Origin: an uncultured Microcaldota archaeon
GTDB lineage: Archaea > Micrarchaeota > Micrarchaeia > Micrarchaeales > Micrarchaeaceae
Direction: 5' to 3'
Assembly: GCA_903858385.1 (NCBI GenBank)
Contig: CAIOIN010000099.1
Coordinates: 1-16,681 of the forward strand
Length of the DNA stretch: 16,681 nucleotides
Below, piece after piece: positions 6,976 through 13,307 of the stretch. The translations under genes were made by a program, and so were the position numbers. Positions within the stretch are counted from its first letter, which is position 1, and every line of letters starts with the position of its first letter. Below the pieces are notes generated by a model that saw only the letters and a program-made list of their open reading frames with translations, ran no database searches and was not told where the DNA came from.

Positions 6976-8892
6976 TCAGTGCCTTATCGGTATGTACTTC
7001 AGATCCTTGCCGTCAGAATAGATGTACTTCCCGGCGCCGTCCGCATTCCTGCTGACTATGTAGAAGCCTTCGGGCATAACATCACTCCTCAGCATCTCCT
7101 TCATGTCCTTCTCATGCGCGTTCCTGATTTCGCGGAAACGTGCAGATTCGCCCATAAGGTGATATCTATGCAGCGTCAGATACTGTTCCACGTCCAGTTG
7201 GTTGTTCTTGGTGTCCAAGCGTACCGAAAGGCGGTCCTTCACGACTTCTGCCGTAGCAATCATGTCCAATACGTTTGCCTGCGCAACTGCACCGCTGCCG
7301 TAGTAGCATAGCACCAGCCTCTTTGGCGTGTCGATGCTTGCGTTCTCCAGAGCGTTGGCCATAAGACCGGCATAAGCAACGTGCACCGAGCCGGTGTAAG
7401 AGTTGCCCACGTTAGCGGACATCCCAAGCACCTCCTCTATCTTGAACCTGGCCAGGAAATCCTTGAATTCTGGTTGTTCCCTGACCTTTTTGAGCCAATT
7501 CCAGTACGCCTTTATGTCTTTGTCACCTTCGATGTGCTCTATTATCTCTCTCTCCTTTCTAAGTCCCACGTTGGGGTCATTGTTGAATTTGCTCAACTTG
7601 TCATCAATCATCCCCGTGAAGTTCTTGTAGCCCGCCAAGGGTTCGTCACCAATCTCCTTCTCCATCCTCTTAAGCAATGCGGGATGTTTCATCCTCAGAT
7701 AATGCACGTACAGCGAGCCGGCGAAATACTTGGCCTGCTTCGGGAACGGGACATGGGTTATGAAATAATTCGTGTTTTTGAGAAGGTCTTCCCCGTTGAA
7801 GCTCTTCTCCAGCGCCTCCACGGCTTTTGCAACCATGTAGACATAAATTATTTCGGAGAATTTCCCGTGGACGATCGGCGTTTCGTCTATGTATTTTGTA
7901 AAATCATGGAACGAACTGTGGAAAGATCCCATCTTGTCAAGCACTATTGCGAGCTGTGGGTCGCTCTTAATCAGCATCAGTGTCGCTGCTGCGCCCTGTG
8001 TGCAGTCCGCCCTAGGTGCCTTCCTTGAATCGTATATCGCCGTATCAGCAGTTATCACAAGTGCCGAACACAGTCTGTTGTTGAGCACTGACGCATTCAC
8101 CTCGTTCACCGCATCCATCAGTGCTATGCCTCCACCTGCGCAAGCGTAGGTTATCGGCACCGGCCTTGCATAATTAAACATGTCTATTATGTCACCGTAA
8201 CGTGCTTTGCCGTCTTTTTCCATCAGCAGCACAGAGTACACCATTTGCAGTGCGGTCTCAAGCTCTGGCTTGCTGCGATCGGAGTTGCTTTCACTTGCGT
8301 AGTATATGCTCCTTATCGGCTGCGCGACAAGCTCTTTCAGGGACTCCGGACTAGTCGTCACCTGTTTTATGAACTTGTAAAGCGCGTTCGCAACGTATGT
8401 CGCGTTGCCTTCCGAAAATCCGGGAAGTTTTATGTTCTCTATGCCCAACCCGCCCCCGATGAGCCCTGGTGAAACCCAGATATCATGTTCGGGCACCTCC
8501 CCCTTCTTCGGCTCGTTTTTCATGCAGTATTCCAGTCCCGCCGCCCATTCCTGGGTTACAATCCTTTCCTTCACGAGCTCTTCGAGCACCTTGCTCATCT
8601 TCTCCAATGAATTTGCGCTCTCGACTTTTTTTATCAGCCTCTGACGCTCTCCATTGATCATGTGCTTGACGTGCCCTTTCTCAACCTCACCTTCCTTGTC
8701 CAGTATGTCCATACCCTCAAAAGCCCTTGCGCTCTTGATAACTTTGTCATCGCTAGTGGATAGGTAATCCACCACAACGTTCTGGGCATTATTTATCGTG
8801 GCTCCGGCTGCGAGCACCGTTTTGGTCACATTAAGGTTTGGCGTTGCTACGACCATCCTATCAATTCCAACGGGGACTGATTTCTCTGCCAT
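6976..8892 (-). CDS. Hydroxymethylglutaryl-CoA synthase, expanded divergent form
   Basis: HMG-CoA synthase condenses acetyl-CoA with acetoacetyl-CoA, the committing step toward mevalonate and archaeal isoprenoid lipids. The thiolase-fold catalytic triad is visible: Glu 201 in YYASESNSDRSKP, Cys 251 in ITYACAGGGIA and His 380 in THVPFPKQ. C-terminal signatures (SANVGNSYTGSV and CYYGSGAV) also fit the family. The protein is 638 residues, against about 350 for typical archaeal enzymes and 390-520 for bacterial and eukaryotic ones. Most of the excess is a helical insertion of roughly 110 residues between the first strand (VGIDRMVVATPNLNV) and the GLGIENIKL segment. ATG 8892 is preferred to the TTG at 8910 because a TATA box at 8921-8930 puts the transcript start only a few nt before 8892. 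It is the first gene of a unit with the HAD phosphatase. Confidence 0.88.
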   Translation of the reverse strand: MAEKSVPVGIDRMVVATPNLNVTKTVLAAGATINNAQNVVVDYLSTSDDKVIKSARAFEGMDILDKEGEVEKGHVKHMINGERQRLIKKVESANSLEKMSKVLEELVKERIVTQEWAAGLEYCMKNEPKKGEVPEHDIWVSPGLIGGGLGIENIKLPGFSEGNATYVANALYKFIKQVTTSPESLKELVAQPIRSIYYASESNSDRSKPELETALQMVYSVLLMEKDGKARYGDIIDMFNYARPVPITYACAGGGIALMDAVNEVNASVLNNRLCSALVITADTAIYDSRKAPRADCTQGAAATLMLIKSDPQLAIVLDKMGSFHSSFHDFTKYIDETPIVHGKFSEIIYVYMVAKAVEALEKSFNGEDLLKNTNYFITHVPFPKQAKYFAGSLYVHYLRMKHPALLKRMEKEIGDEPLAGYKNFTGMIDDKLSKFNNDPNVGLRKEREIIEHIEGDKDIKAYWNWLKKVREQPEFKDFLARFKIEEVLGMSANVGNSYTGSVHVAYAGLMANALENASIDTPKRLVLCYYGSGAVAQANVLDMIATAEVVKDRLSVRLDTKNNQLDVEQYLTLHRYHLMGESARFREIRNAHEKDMKEMLRSDVMPEGFYIVSRNADGAGKYIYSDGKDLKYIPIRH

Positions 8893-8920
8893 AATATCAA
8901 TAGGGCTCAATTCTCATGGT

Positions 8921-8930
8921 ATTTATATGT
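8921..8930 (-). promoter_or_regulatory. TATA box of the HMG-CoA synthase gene
   Basis: ACATATAAAT on the minus strand is centred about 32 nt before ATG 8892. With the usual archaeal spacing of about 26 nt to the start site, the mRNA would have a leader of 0-8 nt, that is, be essentially leaderless. No SD is seen before ATG 8892, which agrees. Confidence 0.55.
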
Positions 8931-9010
8931 CGTTTCGGCGTTAGTCAATTGTCGTAGTAGACCGAAAAAGTGGAAAAAGCAGATGGAAAATCCGATGCGT
9001 TAATCCAAAA

Positions 9011-9084
9011 CGCCCCTGCCGGGATTTGAACCCGGATCACAGGCTCCGGAAGCCCGCGTTCTATCCAAGTTATACTACAAGGGC
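9011..9084 (-). tRNA. tRNA-Arg (anticodon CCG)
   Basis: The 74-nt cloverleaf has a 7-bp acceptor stem (GCCCTTG with CAGGGGC, one G-U pair), a D loop containing GG, an anticodon stem CGGGC/GCCTG around the loop TTCCGGA, and a T arm CCGGG-TTCAAAT-CCCGG. Loop bases 34-36 read CCG, so it decodes CGG arginine codons. The D stem has an A-A mismatch, shared with its sister tRNA. The discriminator is G, CCA is not encoded, and four T residues follow the 3' end (9010-9007). No intron is present. It lies between the HD-domain gene and the HMG-CoA synthase gene. Confidence 0.95.
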
Positions 9085-9100
9085 ATGACTTGCATCAGAT

Positions 9101-9688
9101 TCAGCTCAAGCCGATTTGGTCCTTTATCTTTTTAACCGCTTCTATGGCTAAAGCAAAAAAATCGTCCAAAGAAATCCCTGCAAGTTCTATCTCTTCAACC
9201 AGTTCTCTGCTGCAGTTCGCTGCGAAGCTCTTGGTGTTGAACTTTTTCTTCAGCCCCCTGGCCTCCATGTCCGAGATGCGTTTTCCTTTCATCAGAGCGT
9301 AAGCGTAAATAATGCCAGTCAATGTTTCTGCCGCTGCAAGGCAGTGCTGCACCCTAGAGCTCCTCTTTTTGTCCTTCAGCGAAGGAATTCCATCGTTGCA
9401 ATACCCGTGGGATTGCACATTCTCTATAAATTTCTCATCAAATCCCTTCCCTTCCAGTATCTCAACCGCCTTTACGCAATGCACAGTCCAATCTTCTTTT
9501 GTCAGCGCCCAATCGACATCGTGCAGTAGGCCCAGCATACCCCAGTAATCAACGTCTTCGCCGAACTTCTCAGCCAGGGCTCTCATTATTGCTTCAGTTT
9601 CAAGGTAGTGGTTCATGTCCGATTCGGCCTGTGGCATGCTCCTCAAGAGTGCAACTGCTTCATCGCGCGTCATAGGTAAACTAGCCAT
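9101..9688 (-). CDS. HD-domain metal-dependent phosphohydrolase
   Basis: This 195-residue protein carries the HD signature: His 27 in the first helix (MNHYLETEAI), the paired H56-D57 in GLLHDVDWAL, then His 70 and His 94 (SHGYCND). The spacing is that of the single-domain HD hydrolases that act on nucleotides or other phosphoesters. The substrate is unknown. The start is ATG 9688, preceded by GGGAGGGGAGC, a strong SD; a longer frame from 9775 would run into the upstream tRNA-Arg(GCG) gene and is rejected. The gene fills the space between two near-identical tRNA-Arg genes on the same strand, with 29 nt to the upstream tRNA and 16 nt to the downstream one. It may be co-transcribed with either, which would link its expression to tRNA processing. 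Confidence 0.85.
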   Translation of the reverse strand: MASLPMTRDEAVALLRSMPQAESDMNHYLETEAIMRALAEKFGEDVDYWGMLGLLHDVDWALTKEDWTVHCVKAVEILEGKGFDEKFIENVQSHGYCNDGIPSLKDKKRSSRVQHCLAAAETLTGIIYAYALMKGKRISDMEARGLKKKFNTKSFAANCSRELVEEIELAGISLDDFFALAIEAVKKIKDQIGLS

Positions 9689-9717
9689 GCTCCCCTCCCA
9701 GACTCTGTAGAACAGAT

Positions 9718-9791
9718 CGCCCTTGTCGGGATTTGAACCCGAATCACAGGCTCCGCAAGCCCGTGTTCTATCCAAGTTATACTACAAGGGC
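9718..9791 (-). tRNA. tRNA-Arg (anticodon GCG)
   Basis: The 74-nt cloverleaf has a fully paired acceptor stem (GCCCTTG/CAAGGGC), anticodon loop TTGCGGA with anticodon GCG (decodes CGC and CGU), T arm TCGGG-TTCAAAT-CCCGA, discriminator G, no encoded CCA and no intron. It differs from the CCG tRNA 634 nt downstream at only five positions. One is anticodon base 34; two form a compensated T-stem pair (C-G to T-A), which shows that both copies are under selection as tRNAs. Confidence 0.95.
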
Positions 9792-9814
9792 ACAAAGATT
9801 TTAATATGCCTTAT

Positions 9815-9824
9815 GCTTTATACA
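9815..9824. promoter_or_regulatory. TATA-like element between tRNA-Arg(GCG) and the GPT gene
   Basis: GCTTTATACA on the plus strand reads TGTATAAAGC on the minus strand. Its centre is about 29 nt before the tRNA 5' end (9791) and about 40 nt before ATG 9860. It could therefore serve the tRNA, the transferase gene, or both divergently. Confidence 0.4.
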
Positions 9825-9859
9825 CTTTACACATCAATGCTTTAAAGTCCGCTGATTCG

Positions 9860-10900
9860 ATGGCACACACCTACCTGACTTTGATTATTCCTGCAATCTC
9901 GACATTCTTGATAACAGTCATTGCCGTGCTCTTCATCAAATCCTACATGCTTGAGTCCGGAGTCACCATAATAGACCACAACAAGAGCAAGAAAATCATA
10001 CTGCCTAGCGGAGGCGGCGTGGCTGTCGCCTTCGGATTCACTGCCGGCATGCTGGTCTACATATTCGGCAGCAGCTTCTCGTTCTACACCCCTGTCGCGT
10101 CGCTGGAATACCTCTTCGCGGCTGTGCTTTCGGTCTTGCTCATAGCATTTGGCGGATTCCTGGATGACATCAACGTGAAGAAGGAGATGACAAGGACGAC
10201 GGACCTCATAGACACGCACAAAGGCCTGCACCAATGGCAGAAGCCGCTGCTGTCGCTGATAGGCGCAATACCGCTGATCGCGATAAATGCGGGCGTTTCC
10301 ACGATACGGATACCCTTCTTGGGCGCATTCAACTTTGGCATCCTCTATCCGCTTGTCATAATCCCGCTTGCAGTAATATTCTCGGCAAATGCGTTCAATC
10401 TTCTTGGCGGCTTCGACGGGATCCTATCCGGATGCGGGTTGATAATGAGCCTGAGCATGCTGGTGTACAGCCTCGTCTTCGGTACCTATACCGGCACTCT
10501 GGTGTCTGGCGTACTTTTCGCTGCAATACTCGCCTTCATGCTCTTCAACGTGTACCCTGCAAAGGTGATTGGCGGAGATAGCTTCTCCTACTGCATGGGT
10601 GGCGCGCTTGTAGCGGCGATGATAATCGGCAACATGGAATCGTTCGGTGTCGTGATATCGCTTCCGTTCATAATAGAGTTCCTGCTTCACCTCAGGAAGA
10701 AATTCAACGTCACCGACCTCGGAAAAAGGAGAAATGACGGCACCTTTGAAGCGCCTTACGGCAAAAAGATATACAGCTGGACGCATCTGATCATGAACCT
10801 CAAGCGCCAGAAGGAATGGGAGGTATCGCTTTACATGTGGATTATAGAATTGGGCTTCGTCGCTCTGGCGTTCGCGATGAAGCTGCTGTTATTGCTCTAG
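9860..10900 (+). CDS. GPT/Alg7-like polyprenyl-phosphate GlcNAc-1-phosphate transferase (glycosyltransferase family 4)
   Basis: This 346-residue multi-helix membrane enzyme of the MraY/WecA/Alg7 superfamily transfers a sugar-1-phosphate, probably GlcNAc-1-P from UDP-GlcNAc, to dolichyl or polyprenyl phosphate, the first step of building a lipid-linked glycan. About ten hydrophobic helices are visible. Family motifs are IDHNKSKKIILPSGGG (38-53), the Mg-binding pair D102-D103 in GGFLDDIN, NAFNLLGGFDG (177-187), and YPAKVIGGDSFSY (232-244) with D240, which resembles the Alg7/GPT 'PA.vf.GD' motif more than WecA. The start ATG 9860 is chosen over ATG 9806 because the upstream 18 codons overlap the likely TATA region and are not conserved-looking. 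Its 3' end overlaps the convergent histone gene by 12 nt. It fits functionally with the dolichol kinase and cis-prenyltransferase in this window. Confidence 0.88.
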   Translation: MAHTYLTLIIPAISTFLITVIAVLFIKSYMLESGVTIIDHNKSKKIILPSGGGVAVAFGFTAGMLVYIFGSSFSFYTPVASLEYLFAAVLSVLLIAFGGFLDDINVKKEMTRTTDLIDTHKGLHQWQKPLLSLIGAIPLIAINAGVSTIRIPFLGAFNFGILYPLVIIPLAVIFSANAFNLLGGFDGILSGCGLIMSLSMLVYSLVFGTYTGTLVSGVLFAAILAFMLFNVYPAKVIGGDSFSYCMGGALVAAMIIGNMESFGVVISLPFIIEFLLHLRKKFNVTDLGKRRNDGTFEAPYGKKIYSWTHLIMNLKRQKEWEVSLYMWIIELGFVALAFAMKLLLLL

Positions 10901-11236
10901 CATGCGCACTTGAACAAGCTCGTTGAGCCGCTGCATCCTGACCCTTCTGCTACCAATCCTTCTGACTGGCCGCGATCTCAAGGCGTGCGCTCCTATGCTC
11001 GGATGCCTCGCGCCTATCCTTCCTCCATTGTGCTGCGCAAGCTCTATGTCCGAACTGTCTATCATGCTCTTCCTGCCGGCATAATCCGCGTACATGCTAG
11101 CCTCATCAACAAGCTCCTTGACGGTGTCCTCTATCTCCTTCTCAAGGCTAATCACTGCCTTCTCGTTGATCCGCTCAGCACCGGCTTCCCTAAGGAATTG
11201 TTCAACATCATAAAGGCTGAATTCTCTCTTCTTCAT
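10889..11236 (-). CDS. Archaeal histone with an arginine-rich C-terminal tail
   Basis: This 115-residue DNA-packaging protein has a histone fold at residues 9-67: helix 1 DVEQFLREAG, loop 1 AERINEKAV, a long helix 2 (ISLEKEIEDTVKELVDEA to ADYAGRK) and loop 2/helix 3 SMIDSSDIELA. The archaeal signatures GAERI and AGRK..DIELA are present, with loop 2 apparently one residue longer than in HMf. Most archaeal histones end shortly after this point at 65-70 residues. Here 48 more residues follow, containing 11 Arg, no Lys and few acidic residues (for example RPVRRIGSRRVRMQR). The start ATG 11236 is set by GGTGGGG 5 nt upstream and by the homology start. The open frame extends upstream to 11395 only through promoter sequence. 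The 3' end overlaps the convergent transferase gene by 12 nt. A frameshift that creates the tail cannot be ruled out by eye. Confidence 0.9.
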   Translation of the reverse strand: MKKREFSLYDVEQFLREAGAERINEKAVISLEKEIEDTVKELVDEASMYADYAGRKSMIDSSDIELAQHNGGRIGARHPSIGAHALRSRPVRRIGSRRVRMQRLNELVQVRMLEQ

Positions 11237-11259
11237 AACTTCCCCACCGAGGAAGTTAT
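11235..11259 (-). promoter_or_regulatory. 9-bp inverted repeat enclosing the histone SD and start codon
   Basis: Perfect 9-bp arms at 11235-11243 and 11251-11259 flank a 7-nt loop. In the mRNA the 3' arm runs into the A and U of the start codon and the loop holds GGUGG of the SD, so folding would hide both initiation elements. The predicted transcription start (about 11253) lies inside the 5' arm, so a DNA operator for a dimeric regulator is an equally good reading. Confidence 0.5.
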
Positions 11260-11275
11260 TATCCCAAGTAAACGC

Positions 11276-11284
11276 TTTAAATAG
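11276..11284 (-). promoter_or_regulatory. TATA box of the histone gene
   Basis: CTATTTAAA on the minus strand is centred about 43 nt before ATG 11236. It predicts a start site near 11253 and a leader of about 17 nt that includes the SD. Confidence 0.55.
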
Positions 11285-11412
11285 CCCTGTTTTTGCCTGA
11301 TTAGTGGCACTCCTGCAAGACTGCAACTCGGCCTGGAAGTGAACCTTTATATGCCTTAATGTCATTCTAGCCCGCATCTCCACTTCCGAATGCACGCACG
11401 CTCATCGCGGCG

Positions 11413-11423
11413 GGGTTTTTACT
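11413..11423 (+). promoter_or_regulatory. Weak T-rich promoter element of the endonuclease IV gene
   Basis: A GGTTTTTACT stretch is centred about 27 nt before ATG 11445, where a TATA box of a leaderless transcript would lie. The match to the consensus is poor, and there is no SD before the ATG. Confidence 0.25.
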
Positions 11424-11444
11424 GCTTTCAGCCACTATAATATC

Positions 11445-12296
11445 ATGATAAAGCTGGGCTTCCACATGTCGATTGCAGGTTCCGTGGCAAACGCGCCAAG
11501 AGCAGCAGCCGAAATGGGCTACGGAGACTTCCAACTGTTTACAACAAGCGCTAGGGCATGGGCAAACACGAAGGTGCCTGAAAAGGACCGCCTAGAATTC
11601 ATCGAGCTGAACAAGAGGCACTCCTTGACGCCGTTCGCACACATCCCCTACCTCTGCAATATCGCATCGACAAACCCCCTGGTGTATGAAAAGAGCAAGA
11701 CGATGCTGGTCGACAACATACGAAACTGCATGGCCCTTGAGATTGGCGGCCTTGTGATACATCTTGGCTCGCATCTCGGGAAGGGCACCAAGTATGGCAT
11801 CGAGAACGTCTGCAATGCCCTCAATCATGCGCTTGACAAGACCAGCAAGGTCGAGATACTCCTTGAGAACACTTCCGGGTACAAGAACTGCGTCGGATCG
11901 AAGCTTGAAGAGATTGGCGTCATAATAGACCGCTTGGGCAGTGACCGTATTGGCGTGTGCTTTGACACGTGCCACGCATTCGCCGCTGGCTACGATCTCA
12001 GGACCAAAGGCGATGTGGAAAAAGTGGAAAAGGAGTTTGTGTCGTTCATCGGGGCGAAGAAACTTAAGCTGGTGCACCTCAACGACGCGAAATTCCCGCT
12101 CGGCAGCGGGTTGGACAGGCACTGGCATATCGGGAAAGGCAATATAGGCAGGGCAGGATTCGTAAACCTTTTCGAAAACAAGCTTTTCGACCACGGTTTC
12201 TTCGTGCTCGAAACACCTGTTAACGAAGAGGGCGACGGCGGAACGAACATGGCCGAAGTGAAGAGCATAATAAAAGAAGCCGGAATTAGCCCATGA
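11445..12296 (+). CDS. nfo: Endonuclease IV (AP endonuclease, Nfo family)
   Basis: This enzyme cleaves DNA 5' to abasic sites and removes 3' blocking groups in base excision repair. The 283-residue TIM-barrel protein has the full set of zinc ligands, matched to E. coli Nfo by motif: H66 (PFAHIPY), H106 (VIHLGSH), E141 (ILLENT), D174 and H177 (CFDTCHAFAAGYD), H211 (LVHLND), D224 and H226 (LDRHWHIGKG) and E256 (VLETP). N-terminal HMSIAG and length are typical. ATG 11445 directly follows a T-rich promoter-like stretch with no SD, suggesting a leaderless mRNA. It is divergent from the histone gene across a 208-bp gap, and its 3' end overlaps the convergent dolichol-kinase-like gene by 11 nt. Confidence 0.96.
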   Translation: MIKLGFHMSIAGSVANAPRAAAEMGYGDFQLFTTSARAWANTKVPEKDRLEFIELNKRHSLTPFAHIPYLCNIASTNPLVYEKSKTMLVDNIRNCMALEIGGLVIHLGSHLGKGTKYGIENVCNALNHALDKTSKVEILLENTSGYKNCVGSKLEEIGVIIDRLGSDRIGVCFDTCHAFAAGYDLRTKGDVEKVEKEFVSFIGAKKLKLVHLNDAKFPLGSGLDRHWHIGKGNIGRAGFVNLFENKLFDHGFFVLETPVNEEGDGGTNMAEVKSIIKEAGISP

Positions 12297-13278
12297 CAAA
12301 GACAAAATGCAAGAGTACGTAAGCGACAACGACCACCATTGCAAGGCTGACGTTATCATCCAATCTCAGGTTAACACTCTCAACAAACGCTAGCAATGCA
12401 CCCAAGTAAACTGCCGCAATGCCTATCAATGGGTAGCCCAGCAGTGCCGTAACCAAAAAGAAAGCGAGGCTTCCGAAAACGCTTTTGTTCCTATTGTACG
12501 GCAGTTTCACCCAATCAAGATTTACTCCGACGATGGTTGCCACCGAGTCGGCAAAAAACAGCACTACGATCCCGAACATCACGAATGCGGGGTTATTCAC
12601 AAAGCCCACAACCATCGCAGTGCCTGCGGCTATGTACAAGGCTCCAGAACCGTAAACCACCCCAGACCGTTCCAATCCAGATTCCAAGACCTTGTATACT
12701 CCCTTGAGCCTGCTCTCACTGGAAAGGTCATTCACAACATAACCAAGTATTATCAGCGCGAACACGACCGCTATCGCAGTGCTGGACCTCAGGAATGCGA
12801 GTATCGCCAGGACCACTATGCCCAACGCTATCTGTATGATGTCCCTGTGCACCTCCTTTGACTTGTCCTTGTTCACAGTCTTGTTTCCATGCTTCTGTAG
12901 GCTGTCCCGATAAACCAAGCCGTACATCGTCGATAAGCCGAACACCCCTATCGGCGCGAAACCGCTGAAATTGCCGTAGCAATAGGCGAGGAAGCCTGCA
13001 AGCATCAGAACCGTAAATGCGACGAAAGGCTTTGGCCTCATCATGTACATCTGCACAAGCACCGTGGCAATCAGGGCTATGCCGTACTCTATGCCAAGGA
13101 TGTAATAGTGCCCGACAATCTGCTGCTGCCAAAGAAGATAAATCGCGGAAACCGTGGCGACTGCCGCAACTGCCGGCAGCATGTCAATCGCCCTTTTCTT
13201 TGTGGCGAGCCACGCGAAATAAGCCAATGAAGATAAGAGCGCAGCCGCGAAAAACAGCAACGAATAGGTTATGTCCAT
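12286..13278 (-). CDS. Dolichol kinase / phytol kinase family membrane protein (CTP-dependent polyprenol kinase-like)
   Basis: This 330-residue protein has about ten membrane helices. The second half matches the SEC59 dolichol kinase, VTE5 phytol kinase and phosphatidate cytidylyltransferase-like superfamily: a KEVHRDIIQIALG segment, RSGVVYGSGALY, then FADSVATIVGVN, KLPYNRNKSVFGSLAFF and AFVESVNLRLDDN. In that family the AD..A..G, KS..G and E....DDN elements form the active site. The likely reaction is CTP-dependent phosphorylation of dolichol or a related polyprenol to the lipid carrier phosphate used by the GPT-type transferase at 9860-10900. Start ATG 13278 is preferred over ATG 13284 because the TATA box just upstream predicts a leaderless transcript starting at about 13277. 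It follows the epimerase gene by about 20 nt but seems to have its own promoter. Phytol or geranylgeraniol specificity cannot be excluded. Confidence 0.8.
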   Translation of the reverse strand: MDITYSLLFFAAALLSSLAYFAWLATKKRAIDMLPAVAAVATVSAIYLLWQQQIVGHYYILGIEYGIALIATVLVQMYMMRPKPFVAFTVLMLAGFLAYCYGNFSGFAPIGVFGLSTMYGLVYRDSLQKHGNKTVNKDKSKEVHRDIIQIALGIVVLAILAFLRSSTAIAVVFALIILGYVVNDLSSESRLKGVYKVLESGLERSGVVYGSGALYIAAGTAMVVGFVNNPAFVMFGIVVLFFADSVATIVGVNLDWVKLPYNRNKSVFGSLAFFLVTALLGYPLIGIAAVYLGALLAFVESVNLRLDDNVSLAMVVVVAYVLLHFVFVMG

Positions 13279-13299
13279 AATCATGCATGGGGCGATTTT

Positions 13300-13307
13300 A
13301 TTTATAA
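13300..13307 (-). promoter_or_regulatory. TATA box of the dolichol-kinase-like gene
   Basis: TTATAAAT on the minus strand overlaps the stop codon of the epimerase gene and is centred 25-26 nt before ATG 13278, the standard spacing for a leaderless archaeal mRNA. It allows expression independent of the upstream genes. Confidence 0.6.

Noticed and set aside
7381..8028. 215-codon open frame on the + strand
   Set aside because: It lies antisense within the HMG-CoA synthase gene and lacks recognisable domains.
8893..8910. TTG 8910 as the HMG-CoA synthase start
   Set aside because: It lies upstream of the start site predicted from the TATA box at 8921-8930; ATG 8892 fits better.
9689..9775. Longer start for the HD-domain protein at 9775
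   Set aside because: It would translate part of tRNA-Arg(GCG); ATG 9688 has a strong SD.
11237..11395. Upstream extension of the histone frame
   Set aside because: It contains the TATA box and the inverted repeat and precedes the conserved histone start; no histone-like residues are encoded there.
11592..12359. 255-codon open frame on the - strand
   Set aside because: It is antisense to endonuclease IV, which has every zinc ligand in place.
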